From: Nageia nagi | Taxonomy: Eukaryota > Pinophyta | Assembly: GCA_050084985.1 (NCBI GenBank) | Contig: JBITNC010000001.1 | Coordinates: 155,248,001-155,312,000 of the forward strand | Length of the DNA stretch: 64,000 bases | Reading direction: 5' to 3' | In this document: positions 1 through 9,330 of the stretch, in pieces | Position numbering within the stretch: position 1 is the first letter of the stretch | How the letters are laid out: each line of letters starts with the position of its first letter | Notes under the pieces: generated by a model | What the model saw: the letters and a program-made list of their open reading frames with translations, nothing else | The model's database searches: none | Told to the model about the DNA's origin: nothing | Translations under genes and position numbers: made by a program

Positions 1-540
1 AATTCAGAATCTATGTAGAGCAAATGTATTTCAATCTAAAAATATATATTTTTCTATGAAGTTTTGGAGATTTGCATTCAATTCATAATTTAATTATAAA
101 TTATGATATCAATTTATTTATTATAAATGGATATATTATATAGCAGAGGTTTTATATATATATATATATATAAATTTTTTATTGTTGATGCCTATGATTA
201 CATTTACATATATGAAATTGCATAATTTGTTCATTCTATTTCAACTTTCAAAATACTAATATTAATTTATTAAAATTGAATTAATTTTAAGTTAAATAGA
301 TAATTAGAGCAATCTTAGATATTTTAAATATTAAATTAAGAAACTATACAATTTTAAGGGTTCATATATAATGTAGGGTGAATGTCATGTTTGAAGATAG
401 AAAGATATATATGTGATAATTATGTTAAAAAATTTATAACTATGCATGAACTTATGTTAATAAATTAAATTATAGTATGTATATGCTAGTATGATAAAAG
501 ATATATGCTAGTTAAAAACATAAAATATATACAACATAAA
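1..540. repeat. Family R repeat, copy 1, left part
   Basis: AT-rich DNA without a gene. From about 178 to 540 it aligns by eye with two other places in the window, 50,440-50,940 and 58,230-58,610, sharing many short blocks in the same order. The copy resumes at about 13,237, after LINE A, so the LINE landed inside this repeat. A (TA)n tract lies at about 153-172. The repeat probably is the 5' untranslated part of an old gypsy-type element, because copy 2 lies just upstream of protease and reverse transcriptase relics; that is inference. Confidence 0.6.
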
Positions 541-571
541 TGGTGAGCGATGTGGAGCGGGTGGATAGCGA

Positions 572-1019
572 GTGGTGTGTGTGGTCAGGGTGGATGATCG
601 CAAGGTTTCTGGCAACATGTCGGATCTAGGTGGAGGGGTTGTATTCGGCTTTGCGATTCTAGAAGATGGGGTTCCTATAGGTAAGCCTGTCTTTGCTATG
701 GTTTCATATGCAAAGGTTGACCCCAAGCTTCCTGATTCTGTGCAAGGTTCGAAGCCACAACCGTCAAAATAGAAGAGGTTGTATTATGCTCAAGTGGCTA
801 AAGGGTCCAACGTAGCACCTTTAGCATCTTGTTTTAATCTTTGAGCTTCGGATGGGAAGCTTACTATCCCTCTAGAGATCATTAAGATCACTACAGAGGA
901 AGGTTCTTTGAACCTAGTGGGAAAGTTTCCAGCACCTAGATCGGATATTGATTCAGTACACGAATGGGCTTTTCAAAAATGGAAAATGAATGGGAGGTTT
1001 TATATCGTGGCCCTCCCAC
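572..1019 (+). pseudogene. LINE A ORF1, N-terminal part (DUF4283-like)
   Basis: This segment reads as the N-terminal half of the ORF1 RNA-binding protein of plant LINEs. One frame runs from the ATG at 572 through a Gly-rich start and a segment with YYAQVAKGS (about 784-810), then a typical DUF4283 start with the stretch FPAPRSDIDSVHEWAFQKW ending near 983. In the family this protein binds the LINE RNA. In-frame stops occur at about 770 and 842. The reading frame is cut at 1,020 by the non-autonomous LTR element and resumes at 4,133 with the rest of the domain. The true start may lie nearer 541. Confidence 0.65.
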
Positions 1020-1531
1020 TGTTGAAACTATTTATAACATTATTCCTAAGTCCTAAGTTATTAGGATCAATTAATTAGGACTTATATATTCCTAATTCTA
1101 AACATTAGCATGTGAGGAATATTTGGTCAAGGAGGTTAACCATATTCCATAATTAGCCTATTTGTTAGCCATAGCCTAGGGAATATATTTGAACATAAAT
1201 AAACAATCCATAAATATTAGCATATGAGGAATATTTGGTCAAGGAGGTTAACCATATTCCATAGTTAGACTATTTGTTAGCCATAGCCTAGGGAATATAT
1301 TTGAATGTAAATAAACAATCCATACTTATTTGTACATGGATTGTGAGGTTGTAATGTGTAGGATTAGTTTTGGTTTTTATTCCTTGTATTTATGTGAGAC
1401 AACTATTGTTGTGTTGTAGCTAGCTGTTATTCCTTGTATTTACATGAGACAACTATTGTTGTGTTATAGCTTCTTCCATGAAGCTATAAAGCCATGTAAT
1501 TATATTCAGTAATAGAGAATGTGCAAGTTCA
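1020..1531 (+). repeat. 5' LTR of the non-autonomous element (512 bp, internally duplicated)
   Basis: The sequence matches the 3' LTR at 3,793-4,132 over its full length but is 172 bp longer. Nearly all of the excess comes from two tandem duplications seen only here: a 112-bp unit at 1,104-1,215 repeated at 1,216-1,323, and a 50-bp unit at 1,377-1,426 repeated at 1,427-1,476. A TATA-like box, gctataaa, lies at 1,483-1,490 and is also present in the other LTR. It ends at the CA just before the primer-binding site. Confidence 0.85.
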
Positions 1532-1536
1532 CATTG

Positions 1537-1550
1537 TGGTATTAGAGTGG
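1537..1550 (+). other. Primer-binding site of the non-autonomous element
   Basis: TGGTATTAGAGTGG lies five bases after the LTR end. It differs little from TGGTATCAGAGC, the usual plant copia site complementary to the 3' end of initiator methionine tRNA, which primes minus-strand DNA synthesis. Confidence 0.75.
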
Positions 1551-1999
1551 AATCAATCATAGGGTTAGAGTGGGTGAAGTCTTGAAGGAACGTATCAAGC
1601 TCTTCAAGGACTATCATCAAAATTGTGTTGTGTAACCTACAAGAAAGCCAACAACAATAATCTTGTGGATGTTTGTAGAGAGTAGGAGATATCTATTAAG
1701 AAGAGGAGATCTACCTAAGGGTCCACTATTTTCTATCATAGAAGTAATAAAAAAAATTGCTATCTAGATTGGAGATGGTGTGAGAGGCTACTTGCAAGAT
1801 AGAAGAAGAAAATAGTTGGGTGAGATTTGAAGGAAGCCCTTGCCACTACTGATTTACATTGCTGCTATTGAAGAAGCCTATAGCCTTGGAAGAAGAAGTC
1901 TAAAATAAAAGAAGTTTTGTTGCTACTATTTGGGAGTTTTATTTCCAAGAACACCCTAAAGGGCTCATACTAGCAGTGATGAAGATTTTTTAAAGTAAC

Positions 2000-2290
2000 A
2001 TGGAGTCCATATTTGAAAATTTGGAGGTCCTAAAATTTAATGAAAATAATTATGTTCGATGGAGCATAATAATGAAGCATTTTTTTATTCCAAAAGGTTT
2101 ATGGGAGAACATTGAATATGGGTATGAAGAACCCATCACTTGGAGCTTACTTTATGGTGAAGAGAAGAAGATAAAGAAATAGAAGCAATATCAAAATTAC
2201 TTGGCTCTTATGGACATTAGGAGAGGTATGAAAACAAATATTTTACCTCTTTTTGCAAATTATATAACAGTCAAAATAGCTTGAAAAGCC
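2000..2290 (+). pseudogene. Copia gag-like N terminus of the non-autonomous element
   Basis: The frame opens at the ATG at 2,000 and begins MESIFENLEVLKFNENNYVR, followed by a W-x-IIMKHFF block and LWENIEYGY. This is the layout of the DUF4219/UBN2 gag of plant copia elements: a phi-x-G/N-x-NY-x-x-W start, then an LW motif followed by an acidic GY motif. A stop at 2,180 ends the longest open stretch, and the homologous reading continues in the same frame through about 2,290. The rest of a normal gag, including the zinc knuckle, is missing. In the family gag forms the virus-like particle. Confidence 0.65.
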
Positions 2291-2641
2291 TTGGAAGATG
2301 CTTATGGGTGTGATGAGGACACTCATGGAAATTGTATGAGTAAGGAGGAGCCTTGTTCCTTTCAAGATCCTTTTGGAGAGTCTTATGAAGATTCATGTGA
2401 AGAACCTCATGAGGTTAGTGTGGTTCATATAGTTGGAGATATGTCATTTGAAGGCATATATAATGAAAATGATGACGAAGCAACATTTTTTATGAAAAAA
2501 TGTTGGCTTTACCACCATGATGATGAATTCCTTGAAGAGGAGAACTTGTATGATGAAGAGCCTAGTGAGAGGCCTTTTAAACCTCTTGTGGGAATGGAAT
2601 ATTGTAATGACATTCACATTGATCATAAGGAGGATCAATGA
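2291..2641 (+). CDS. Acidic ORF of the non-autonomous element, first open segment
   Basis: An open frame of 116 codons continuing in the gag frame. The product is strongly acidic, with many Glu and Asp residues and repeated short blocks of the EEP and DEEP type around residues 15-40 and 75-95. I recognise no domain. It stops at 2,639-2,641, while acidic reading of similar style (repeated MEE and EEEC-like blocks) continues beyond the stop into the next segment, so this was probably a longer repetitive acidic protein. It may be a linker or a particle protein; the function is unknown. Confidence 0.45.
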   Translation: MEDAYGCDEDTHGNCMSKEEPCSFQDPFGESYEDSCEEPHEVSVVHIVGDMSFEGIYNENDDEATFFMKKCWLYHHDDEFLEEENLYDEEPSERPFKPLVGMEYCNDIHIDHKEDQ

Positions 2642-3502
2642 TTCATAGAGGAAACCTATGAAGAATGCCTAATGAAGAAGGTATATTGTGAAGATCAATA
2701 TCTCGTGGAGGAGGTATGTCATGAAGAATGTCTCATGGAGGAGGCACCATGTCAGAATTTTGTGGATTCATATCATGGATCACAAATCATTCTCATGGAA
2801 GAGAATGTTTAAGGCAAGGAGCATTGTTGGCTTCATTATGATGAAGACCACTCACATGGAGTGGATAAAAATGAAGAGTACTCCATGGAGGAGGCATATG
2901 ATATTTTTATTAAAGAGGCAATATGGGATAATGATCTAAGAGATATCATTGATGAAGAGGATATGGAGATAATTAGATCCATGCTCAAGCAAGATCACTC
3001 ACCAAAAGTGAAGAATGATAAAGTATATTTCAAGGAGGAGAGAAAGAATAGTGAGATAGTCCTTTATGAAGAGAAGTTGTGTGAAGAAAAGAGCACAACA
3101 AAGGAGATCACCATTAGAGGTGATAGATATTTTTATGCTAATGATTTATTTGTATATTTTAAAAATAGGTTTAGGGTTGGAGGATTTCTTTTAAAGGTAT
3201 CATTTGAAGATAAAGGAAAGAGAAATCTTATTGTGATGAAGACATTGATGAGAAACTTGGGTCATGTGGATCCAAATGATGATTGTAAAATCTTAGTAAT
3301 TTATGATTTTTTGAGTGATGATTTGTGTGAGGAGCAACACATAGTTGCATATGTAATAAGCCAATGTGTGGCTTTCTATTATTTGAAAGTGTGTGTAGAG
3401 ATTTTTGAGAGAGTAGTATGGTACAATAATTATTGTGAGATGATAAGATCATACTCATGTGGAGTATGGATATATGATGATGATGTAAAAGTATGGTTTT
3501 AA
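2642..3502 (+). pseudogene. Acidic ORF of the non-autonomous element, second segment
   Basis: The longest uninterrupted stretch runs from 2,861 to 3,502 (213 codons). Its first third is acidic and repetitive (DIIDEEDMEI near residue 28, EEKLCEEKS near residue 72). The second half turns hydrophobic and Cys/Tyr-rich, with an FKNRFRVGGFLLKVSF block near residue 100 and a CVEIFERVVWY block near residue 178. Between 2,642 and 2,860 the sequence holds imperfect repeats of a short unit coding for MEE-like acidic blocks. I recognise no catalytic motif and cannot name a function. It occupies the place where pol would be in an autonomous relative. Confidence 0.45.
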
Positions 3503-3781
3503 TACCATCAAAGAGATGAGAAAGAGTGGTTGATTAAGATCACATATGGAAATACTTTTGTTGAAAGGGGAGGTACTCAATAAAAGGAGGCACTCAATAG
3601 TTTGCCTTAAGGAGGAGTAACATCAACAACGGAGGAGATCCCACATGGAGAGTGGAAGGAGTGCCAAATCCTATTTTATTTATTTATTTATTTTCTTTTG
3701 TATGATTGGAGGAAATAAAAAAGATTATGTTTCTTCCAACTTTGTGATGCTTAACAACTCTTGCATGAGTTACTTAGAATC

Positions 3782-3792
3782 AAAGGGGAGAA
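3782..3792 (+). other. Polypurine tract of the non-autonomous element
   Basis: AAAGGGGAGAA lies immediately before the TGTTGG start of the 3' LTR. This is the plus-strand primer site of LTR elements and fixes the orientation. Confidence 0.8.
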
Positions 3793-4132
3793 TGTTGGAA
3801 CTATTTCTAACATTATTTCTAAGTCCTAAGTTATTAGGATTAATTAATTATGACTTATATATTCCTAAGTCTAATCATTTGCATGTAAGGAATAATTGGT
3901 CAAGGTTGACCATATTCCATAATTAGCCTATTTGTTAGCCATAGCCTAGGGAATATATTTGAACATAAATAAATAATCCATACATAGTTGCATATGGATT
4001 GTGAGGTTGTAATGTGTAGGATAAGTTTTGGTTATTATATTTACATGTAAAAACTATTGTTGTGTTGTAACTTCTTCCATGATGCTATAAAGCCATGTAA
4101 TTCTATTCAATAATAGAGAATGTACAAGTTCA
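3793..4132 (+). repeat. 3' LTR of the non-autonomous element (340 bp)
   Basis: It runs from TGTTGG after the purine tract to TTCA, after which LINE A coding sequence resumes. It matches the 5' LTR but lacks both of that LTR's tandem duplications, so it probably shows the ancestral structure. It contains the same TATA-like gctataaa near 4,084. Confidence 0.85.
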
Positions 4133-5335
4133 CGCCTAAATGGTTTTTACTTGATCAAGTTCTACATGGGAGAGGACCTTGAAAAATGTTATTTGGGGGA
4201 CCCTGAATGTTTGGATAAGGGGCTTTATTTATGATTATATGGAATCTAGATTTTAATCCCAATATCCAAGTCATTACATAGGTTCCTATTTGGGTTAGAC
4301 TCCCAGGCCTTCCATTTTAGTTTTGGCATGATGAAGTCCTAGCTGAGATTAGAAACTAGATTGGAAACCTTATCACTATTGATAAGGCTACCAAAGCAAA
4401 ATATTGCATGATCTTCACTAGATTATGTGTTAGTATCCTTCCTCCTTCAAACCTTCTAGAATCTATTGAATTAGTCTTAGAGTTAGGAGTTTGGTCCCAA
4501 TCATTAGAGTACAAGAATCCTCCTCAAAATTATGACCATTATAAGTAGATGGGCCATACTTCCTCTTGGTGTCTAGGGAAACAATTGGAAGAGAGGATGA
4601 AAAAATAGCAAGGTGGGAAAGATAATACCTAAAGAGTAGAAGTTGGTGAAAACTTAGGCCCAAATGATAAGGAGGTTTTTAGGGAAGCCACCATTTGTAA
4701 TGCTTTCTCTATCTTAGAGGATTAATCTAAGGGCAATCTAGAAGAAGAAAAATCATTGTATCACAAATCTTTGGCAATTGTGGGGCTAAGATTAGTATCG
4801 AAAGAAGCTTTGATAACCTTGTTGGAAGATAAATAAGTGGTTGATTGTATTTCAAAGAAAAATGATGGAGACCAAAAGGAGTCCTTTGAGGAAGATATTA
4901 TAGTGTTAGAAGATGAATACCAAGGAGAAAGGGTGATTATCTCTCAAACTCAAGGAATGGAAGATCCTAGAATGGGTGTTTTAACTGAAGCTTTGGATAG
5001 AGTTCTTGATACCCAATTTTCATCCCATTTGGAACCTAGCTTGGGGCATGCAGTTTAGGTGGAAAAGAATCAAGATATCCCTTTTACTTCCCTTGCTCAG
5101 CCTATAGGGGGTAATTTTTGGGATGAAGTTGAGGAATCATATTCTTAAGAGGAAAATGTGGTTGTTACGCTAGGTTATAAGAACAAGAAGAATAAACTCC
5201 ATGGATTGGTTGGCAAGGATCTTCCAGAAAGACTTATAAAGGAATGTTATGATACCAAGAAATGAAAGAGGATATTTCTAATAGAGCCCAAGCTACCCTA
5301 TTTGGGGGTGGAGGGAAGAAAAGTAAATCTATGAA
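4133..5335 (+). pseudogene. LINE A ORF1, C-terminal part with CCHC knuckle
   Basis: ORF1 resumes after the LTR element with a DUF4283 ending typical of plant LINEs: a PWMFG-like block, then VPIWVRLPGLPF at about 4,280-4,315 and FWHDEVLAEIRN. The zinc knuckle follows at about 4,530-4,575. It reads YDHYK-stop-MGHTSSWC, with spacing that fits CX2CX4HX4C, but the first two cysteines are now tyrosine and a stop replaces a residue between. Downstream is a Glu-rich tail; its longest open stretch is 4,837-5,058. ORF1 proteins coat the LINE RNA and act as chaperones. Several stops make this a pseudogene. Confidence 0.7.
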
Positions 5336-5338
5336 GAA

Positions 5339-5591
5339 ATGAGAATCCTTTAATGGAATGTAAGGGGTATTTATGCCCTAAAAAGACACATAAGTTTTAT
5401 GGATTTAAAGAGCAAACTAAAACTCGAGGTGATCCTTCTTTAAGAAATAAAAATTATTAAAGGTAAGGCTCTTGCTATTAAAAATATGCTTTGGAGGGAG
5501 GCTAATTTTATTATGGTTTATGTAGTAGGTAAATTTAAAGTTATTTTATGTTTGTGGGATAGAACTAAATTGGATGGTAGAGTCATTATGT
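5339..5591 (+). pseudogene. LINE A ORF2, N-terminal endonuclease fragment
   Basis: An ATG at 5,339 opens MRIL-stop-WNVRGI, the standard start of the apurinic endonuclease domain of plant LINE ORF2 (WNVRG motif), followed by a KRHISFMDLKSKLKLEVILL segment. The domain is cut near 5,592 by the LTR cluster and continues at 7,152. The endonuclease nicks target DNA to prime reverse transcription. A stop replaces the residue before the WN motif. Confidence 0.65.
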
Positions 5592-6696
5592 TGTAAAGTT
5601 TGGTTTAGGGTTTGGAGAGAGGAGAGATTTTGTAAGAGAGGTCCTTGAGAATAAGAAGATCTTAGTTAGTGGATGTACTTCCAAGGAGGGAGAACCACTT
5701 TATATCTTATGTTATTTGTGATATTGGCTTATATTATGGTGATAATTTTGTAAGTACCTTCTTGAGATCTTGGTAAACTAGAGATTAATTTGGAAAGGGT
5801 TAATTTCATCAAGATTTGCCTTAAGTTTGGATATGCAGTCTTGTATGAGCACCATATTATTTTTTATAATCAATAGATCATCCACATAGAGAAGAATCAA
5901 GACTGTTGGTTATAGAAAATAATATTTTCCTCACACAATATTGCATATCTAAACTTAAGGCAACTTTTGATGAAATTAACCCTTCCCGAATTAATCTCTA
6001 GTTTATCAAGATCTTAAGAAGGCACTTACAACATCATCACCATAACATAATAACGCAAACCAATCTTTAAAATAACATAAGATATAAAGTGGTTCATCCC
6101 TCCTTGGGATTACATATACTAACTAAGATCTTCTTATTCTCATGGACCTCTTTTATAGAATCTCTCCTCTCTCCAAACCCTAAACCAAGCTTTACAATTA
6201 TTTTAAAATAGAGAGGTACCCCTCCTCTCAATGCAATTAAAATAATTGTAAAGCTTGGTTTAGGGTTTGGAGAGAGGAGAGATTATATAAGAGAGATCCT
6301 TCAGAATAAGAAGATCTTAGTTAGTCGATGTACTCCCAAGGAGGGAGGAACCACTTTATATATTATGTTATTTGACTTAAAAATTGAACTTAAAAATAAT
6401 TCCTTATTTGCAAATTATCATTAAAATATTCATAAACAAAATTACTTAAGAAAACTTTATCCATTCACATGTGTGCTCAATAGCAATAAATAGGAAAAAA
6501 AATTAAAACCCTTTAATTTTTAAGGTTAAATTATTATGGGATATTTTTAAGACTAATTTTGCTAAATTATCATGTTCTTTATCTTTGTGCAAATTATATT
6601 AAGGAACTTAATTAATCATACATTTAAAATAAAAAATTTTGTATTAATGCATGATTAGGTACAAATAGGGGAATTGGAGAGGTGGGTAGTTCAAAG

Positions 6697-6711
6697 CTCT
6701 AATACCACTTG
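6697..6711 (-). other. Primer-binding site next to the full LTR of the cluster
   Basis: On the - strand, TGGTATTAGAGC follows directly after the LTR end. It is one base away from the usual plant copia initiator-tRNA site, so the LTR at 6,712-7,151 was the 5' LTR of an element on the - strand. Its interior is deleted apart from about 300 bp of AT-rich leader (6,385-6,696). Confidence 0.7.
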
Positions 6712-7151
6712 ATGAAATTAACTCTTCCTGAATTAATCTCTAGTTTACCAAGATCTCAATAAGGCACTTACAACATCATCACCATATCACAATAACACAA
6801 GCCAATCTCATAAATAACACAAGATATAAAGTGGTTTCTCCCTCCTTGGGAGTACATCCACTAACTAAGATCTTATTCTCAAGCACCTCTCTTACAAAAT
6901 CTCTCCTCTATAAAAAATTTAAACCAAGATTTACAATTGTTTTCATTGCATTTAAAGGAGGTGTACCTCTCTATTTATAAAAAGAAACACACCCTTTAAC
7001 CTCCCTTTAACACAAGGATAAGGTTAAAGGTGTTTCTATATTTATTCCTCTTTTTATATTTATCCCCTAAATGCTTTACGGTATCTAAAGATACTTTAAG
7101 CATTAAGTGAATTTACATTAAAGAGAAATATTACATTGTGAATTCTAACAT
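6712..7151 (-). repeat. Complete copia-type LTR (440 bp)
   Basis: On the - strand it starts TGTTAGAATT at 7,151 and ends just before a primer-binding site at 6,711. A TATA-like box (TTATAAATAG) lies at about 6,971-6,980. The first 10 bases and the layout match the LTRs at 32,065 and 41,021, but the interior is clearly diverged, so it is a related subfamily. LINE A coding resumes immediately to its right. Confidence 0.75.
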
Positions 7152-8000
7152 GTCTCTAGTCCAAGTTTTTTCTCAATTCTTTTCACTTCTCTAGTTGCTA
7201 TGGAGACCTCTATTGTTATGAATGTGTATGCCCCTAATACCTATGTAGGTATAAAAGTTTTGTGGTCTTCTCTTAATCATATATGAGAAGACTTTAAGGG
7301 GTTCCATTGGATTGTAGCTAGAGACTTCAATGTTTATTTATTCCCTTTTGAGAAGTAAGGAGGGGTAGAGGGATTCATTGAAGTTATGCAAGATTTTTCC
7401 AGATTTGTTAATGGGAATAATCTTCTAGACTTGGAGTTGAAGAGAATCAAGTTCACTTGGACTAATGGTAGGAGTGGAGCCTCTCATATTCAAGAAAAAA
7501 TTGATAGAATCCTTATTTCTCAAGATTGCATTGCTAGGTTTGGGAATTCCACTCTTTCCAATTACCTAAATACTAGATCAAACCATAATAATTTGCTTTT
7601 AAAAACTCAGGAATAGAGAAGACAATTTAATGCCCCTTTTTGTTTTGAAAATATGTGGCTTACCCATGAGATCTTGGAAGAACATATCAAATTTTGGTGG
7701 AAACATAGATTTAATGATTCTCTTCTAACTCAAATAGCCAAAAAGCTAAGATTTATAAAGAAGAATCTCAAGGTATGGAATAGGGAAACCTTAGGTTTCA
7801 TCTCTAGAAGGAAAGATGATCTCCACATGCAAATGTGATCCCTAGAAGAACAAATTCAAGAATAAGGTTGCTCTAAAGAACTTAGGATATGGGAGAAGGA
7901 GACCTTAATTGAATGGAATACCACTTTAGAACGTGAAGAGATTATGTGGAAACAAAAAATCTAGGATCAAATTTCTTCAAGTGGGAGATAAGAATACAAA
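7152..8000 (+). pseudogene. LINE A ORF2, endonuclease C-terminal part
   Basis: Reading resumes with TSIVMNVYAPNTYVG (about 7,210-7,255), then a block ending VARDFNVYL (about 7,310-7,340) where the family has its GGDFN-type motif, and then LDLELKRIKFTWTNGR and IQEKIDRILIS (about 7,425-7,530), which match the SDH/D-region layout of LINE endonucleases. The linker that follows (7,653-7,940) contains W-rich and charged helices typical of the stretch between endonuclease and reverse transcriptase. Stops and one or more frame changes are present. The G-to-R change in the DFN motif would damage the active site. Confidence 0.7.
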
Positions 8001-9330
8001 GTTTTTTCATGTTTCTACTCTAAGGCATGATAGTCGAAGTAGTATCAGGGAGATTCAATGCTTAGATAGTTCTATTACTAGAGATCAAACCAAAATGAAT
8101 GAGGAATGGGTCTCTTTCTTTCTTAAAATCCTAGGCCATAATTCGATATCCTAATATAAAGTAGTTGAAAAGCTTCTTAACAACATACCTGGTCTGATGA
8201 ATGGAAGACTCAATGGTTAGTTAAGTTGTAAGTTTTTTGATATGGAGATTCAAGTAGCTAATCTTGATATGGGTGGCTCCAAGGCACCAGGATTGAATTG
8301 TTTCCCTAGGAACTTCTTTCAAACATTTTAAGATATTATGGGTAAGGAGATTATGTTGGAAGTACAAGAATTTCACATATCCAAAGTTATGCTAAAGGAT
8401 GTGAATTCTACCTTTAAAGCCCTAATTCCTAAGGAGATAAATTCTAATTCTTTTTCTAAATTCAAACCCATCAACTTATGTAACTTTCTTTATAAAATTA
8501 TTTTGAATGTAATGAAAAATAAGTTAAAAGTTAATTCTCCCTCTTATCATTAGCACCAACTAAAGGGGTTTTATTTTGGGAAGGCAAATTTTGTACGAGA
8601 TTGTTTTGGCCCATGAACTAACACATTCAAACTTTAATTCTGGTAGGGATGGTATGTTGTTAAAATTTGATATCAGTAAATCCTATTACAAAGCTGATTG
8701 GAAATTTTTGATGCTTATGTTTGGGTTTCAAGAAGACTATTTGGTTTTGGTTGTTGAATGTATCTCAACCATAATTTTTTCTTTACTCATCAATGGGGTT
8801 GCAACCAAGTATTTTCCTGGTAAAAGAGGTCTTCATCAAGGAGATCCTTTATCTCCCTTCCTTTTCATAATTATTCTTGAAGCTTGAGGAAGGAGTATTT
8901 AAGTGGCTACTCATGTGAGCTTGATTGAAGATATTAAACCTACCAAGGATCTTCCTCTTGTTTCTCTTCTACAATTTGTAGATAATACCTTAATCTTCTC
9001 TATATCTTCTATCCCCCAAGGTCACCATATCAAACAAATTTTAGACATGTATGAAGTGGTAGCTAATCAAAGATAAACTTTGAAAAAAGTAAGTTATTTT
9101 TCCTGAACAAAGGAAGGATTGTTTAACATAGAGTGGAAAATATTTTTTACTATGCTATTGGGGAATTGTTGACCACCTATTTGGGTATGCCTCTTTTTAG
9201 TGGAGGTATGAATGAGGCCTTATGGGACTTAGTTATTGAACATTTCTTGAAGAAGTTAGTAAGTTGGAAAAGTGCTCTTTTGAGTCAAGCAAGTAAACTT
9301 CAATTAATTAAGTCAGTTCTATAAAGCTTG
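8001..9330 (+). pseudogene. LINE A ORF2, reverse transcriptase
   Basis: The start is KSRIKFLQVGDKNTKFFH (7,960-8,010), the standard lead-in of plant LINE reverse transcriptase. Next come FKPINLCNFLYKII (about 8,460-8,505) and an open stretch at 8,576-8,887 with GRQILYEIVLAHEL, LLKFDISKSYYKADW and KRGLHQGDPLSPFLFII. The catalytic box at about 8,975-9,005 reads LQFVDNTLIF, so the family FADD is altered at two residues. The thumb region YLGMPLFSGG and KLQLIKSVL is at 9,170-9,323. The enzyme copies LINE RNA at the nicked target. Stops and the lost aspartate show that it is inactive. Confidence 0.85.

Larger units (their letters stand above)
1020..4132 (+). mobile_element. Non-autonomous LTR retrotransposon (3.1 kb) inserted in LINE A ORF1
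   Basis: The two ends are long terminal repeats that start TGTTG and end TTCA. A primer-binding site follows the left LTR and a purine tract precedes the right LTR, so the element is on the + strand. The 2.26-kb interior keeps only a gag-like N terminus related to copia gag and a long, very acidic reading frame; I see no protease, integrase or reverse transcriptase. It therefore must have used enzymes of an autonomous relative. The LINE ORF1 domain continues directly on both sides. The flanking 5-mers (cccac and cgcct) do not match, so the target duplication has decayed or a small deletion occurred. Confidence 0.85.
5592..7151. mobile_element. Palindromic cluster of copia-type LTR pieces inside LINE A ORF2
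   Basis: Four segments of one LTR family are joined in alternating orientation: about 5,592-5,835 (+), 5,966-6,205 (-), 6,240-6,380 (+) and 6,712-7,151 (-). Only the last is a full LTR. The first pair forms an inverted repeat of about 240 bp around a loop of about 130 bp, and the second and third pieces form a tight inverted repeat with a loop of about 25-30 bp. The loop of the first palindrome codes on the - strand for a reverse transcriptase scrap with YVDDLL (about 5,870-5,925). The LINE endonuclease continues on both sides. The LTRs are related to those of the copia element at 32,065-41,492. Confidence 0.75.

Noticed and set aside
153-172. The many (TA)n tracts (for example 153, 19,425, 43,758, 47,718, 48,596 and 48,765) as regulatory signals
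   Set aside because: They are ordinary microsatellites in AT-rich plant DNA. Only the one at 25,735 touches a coding end.
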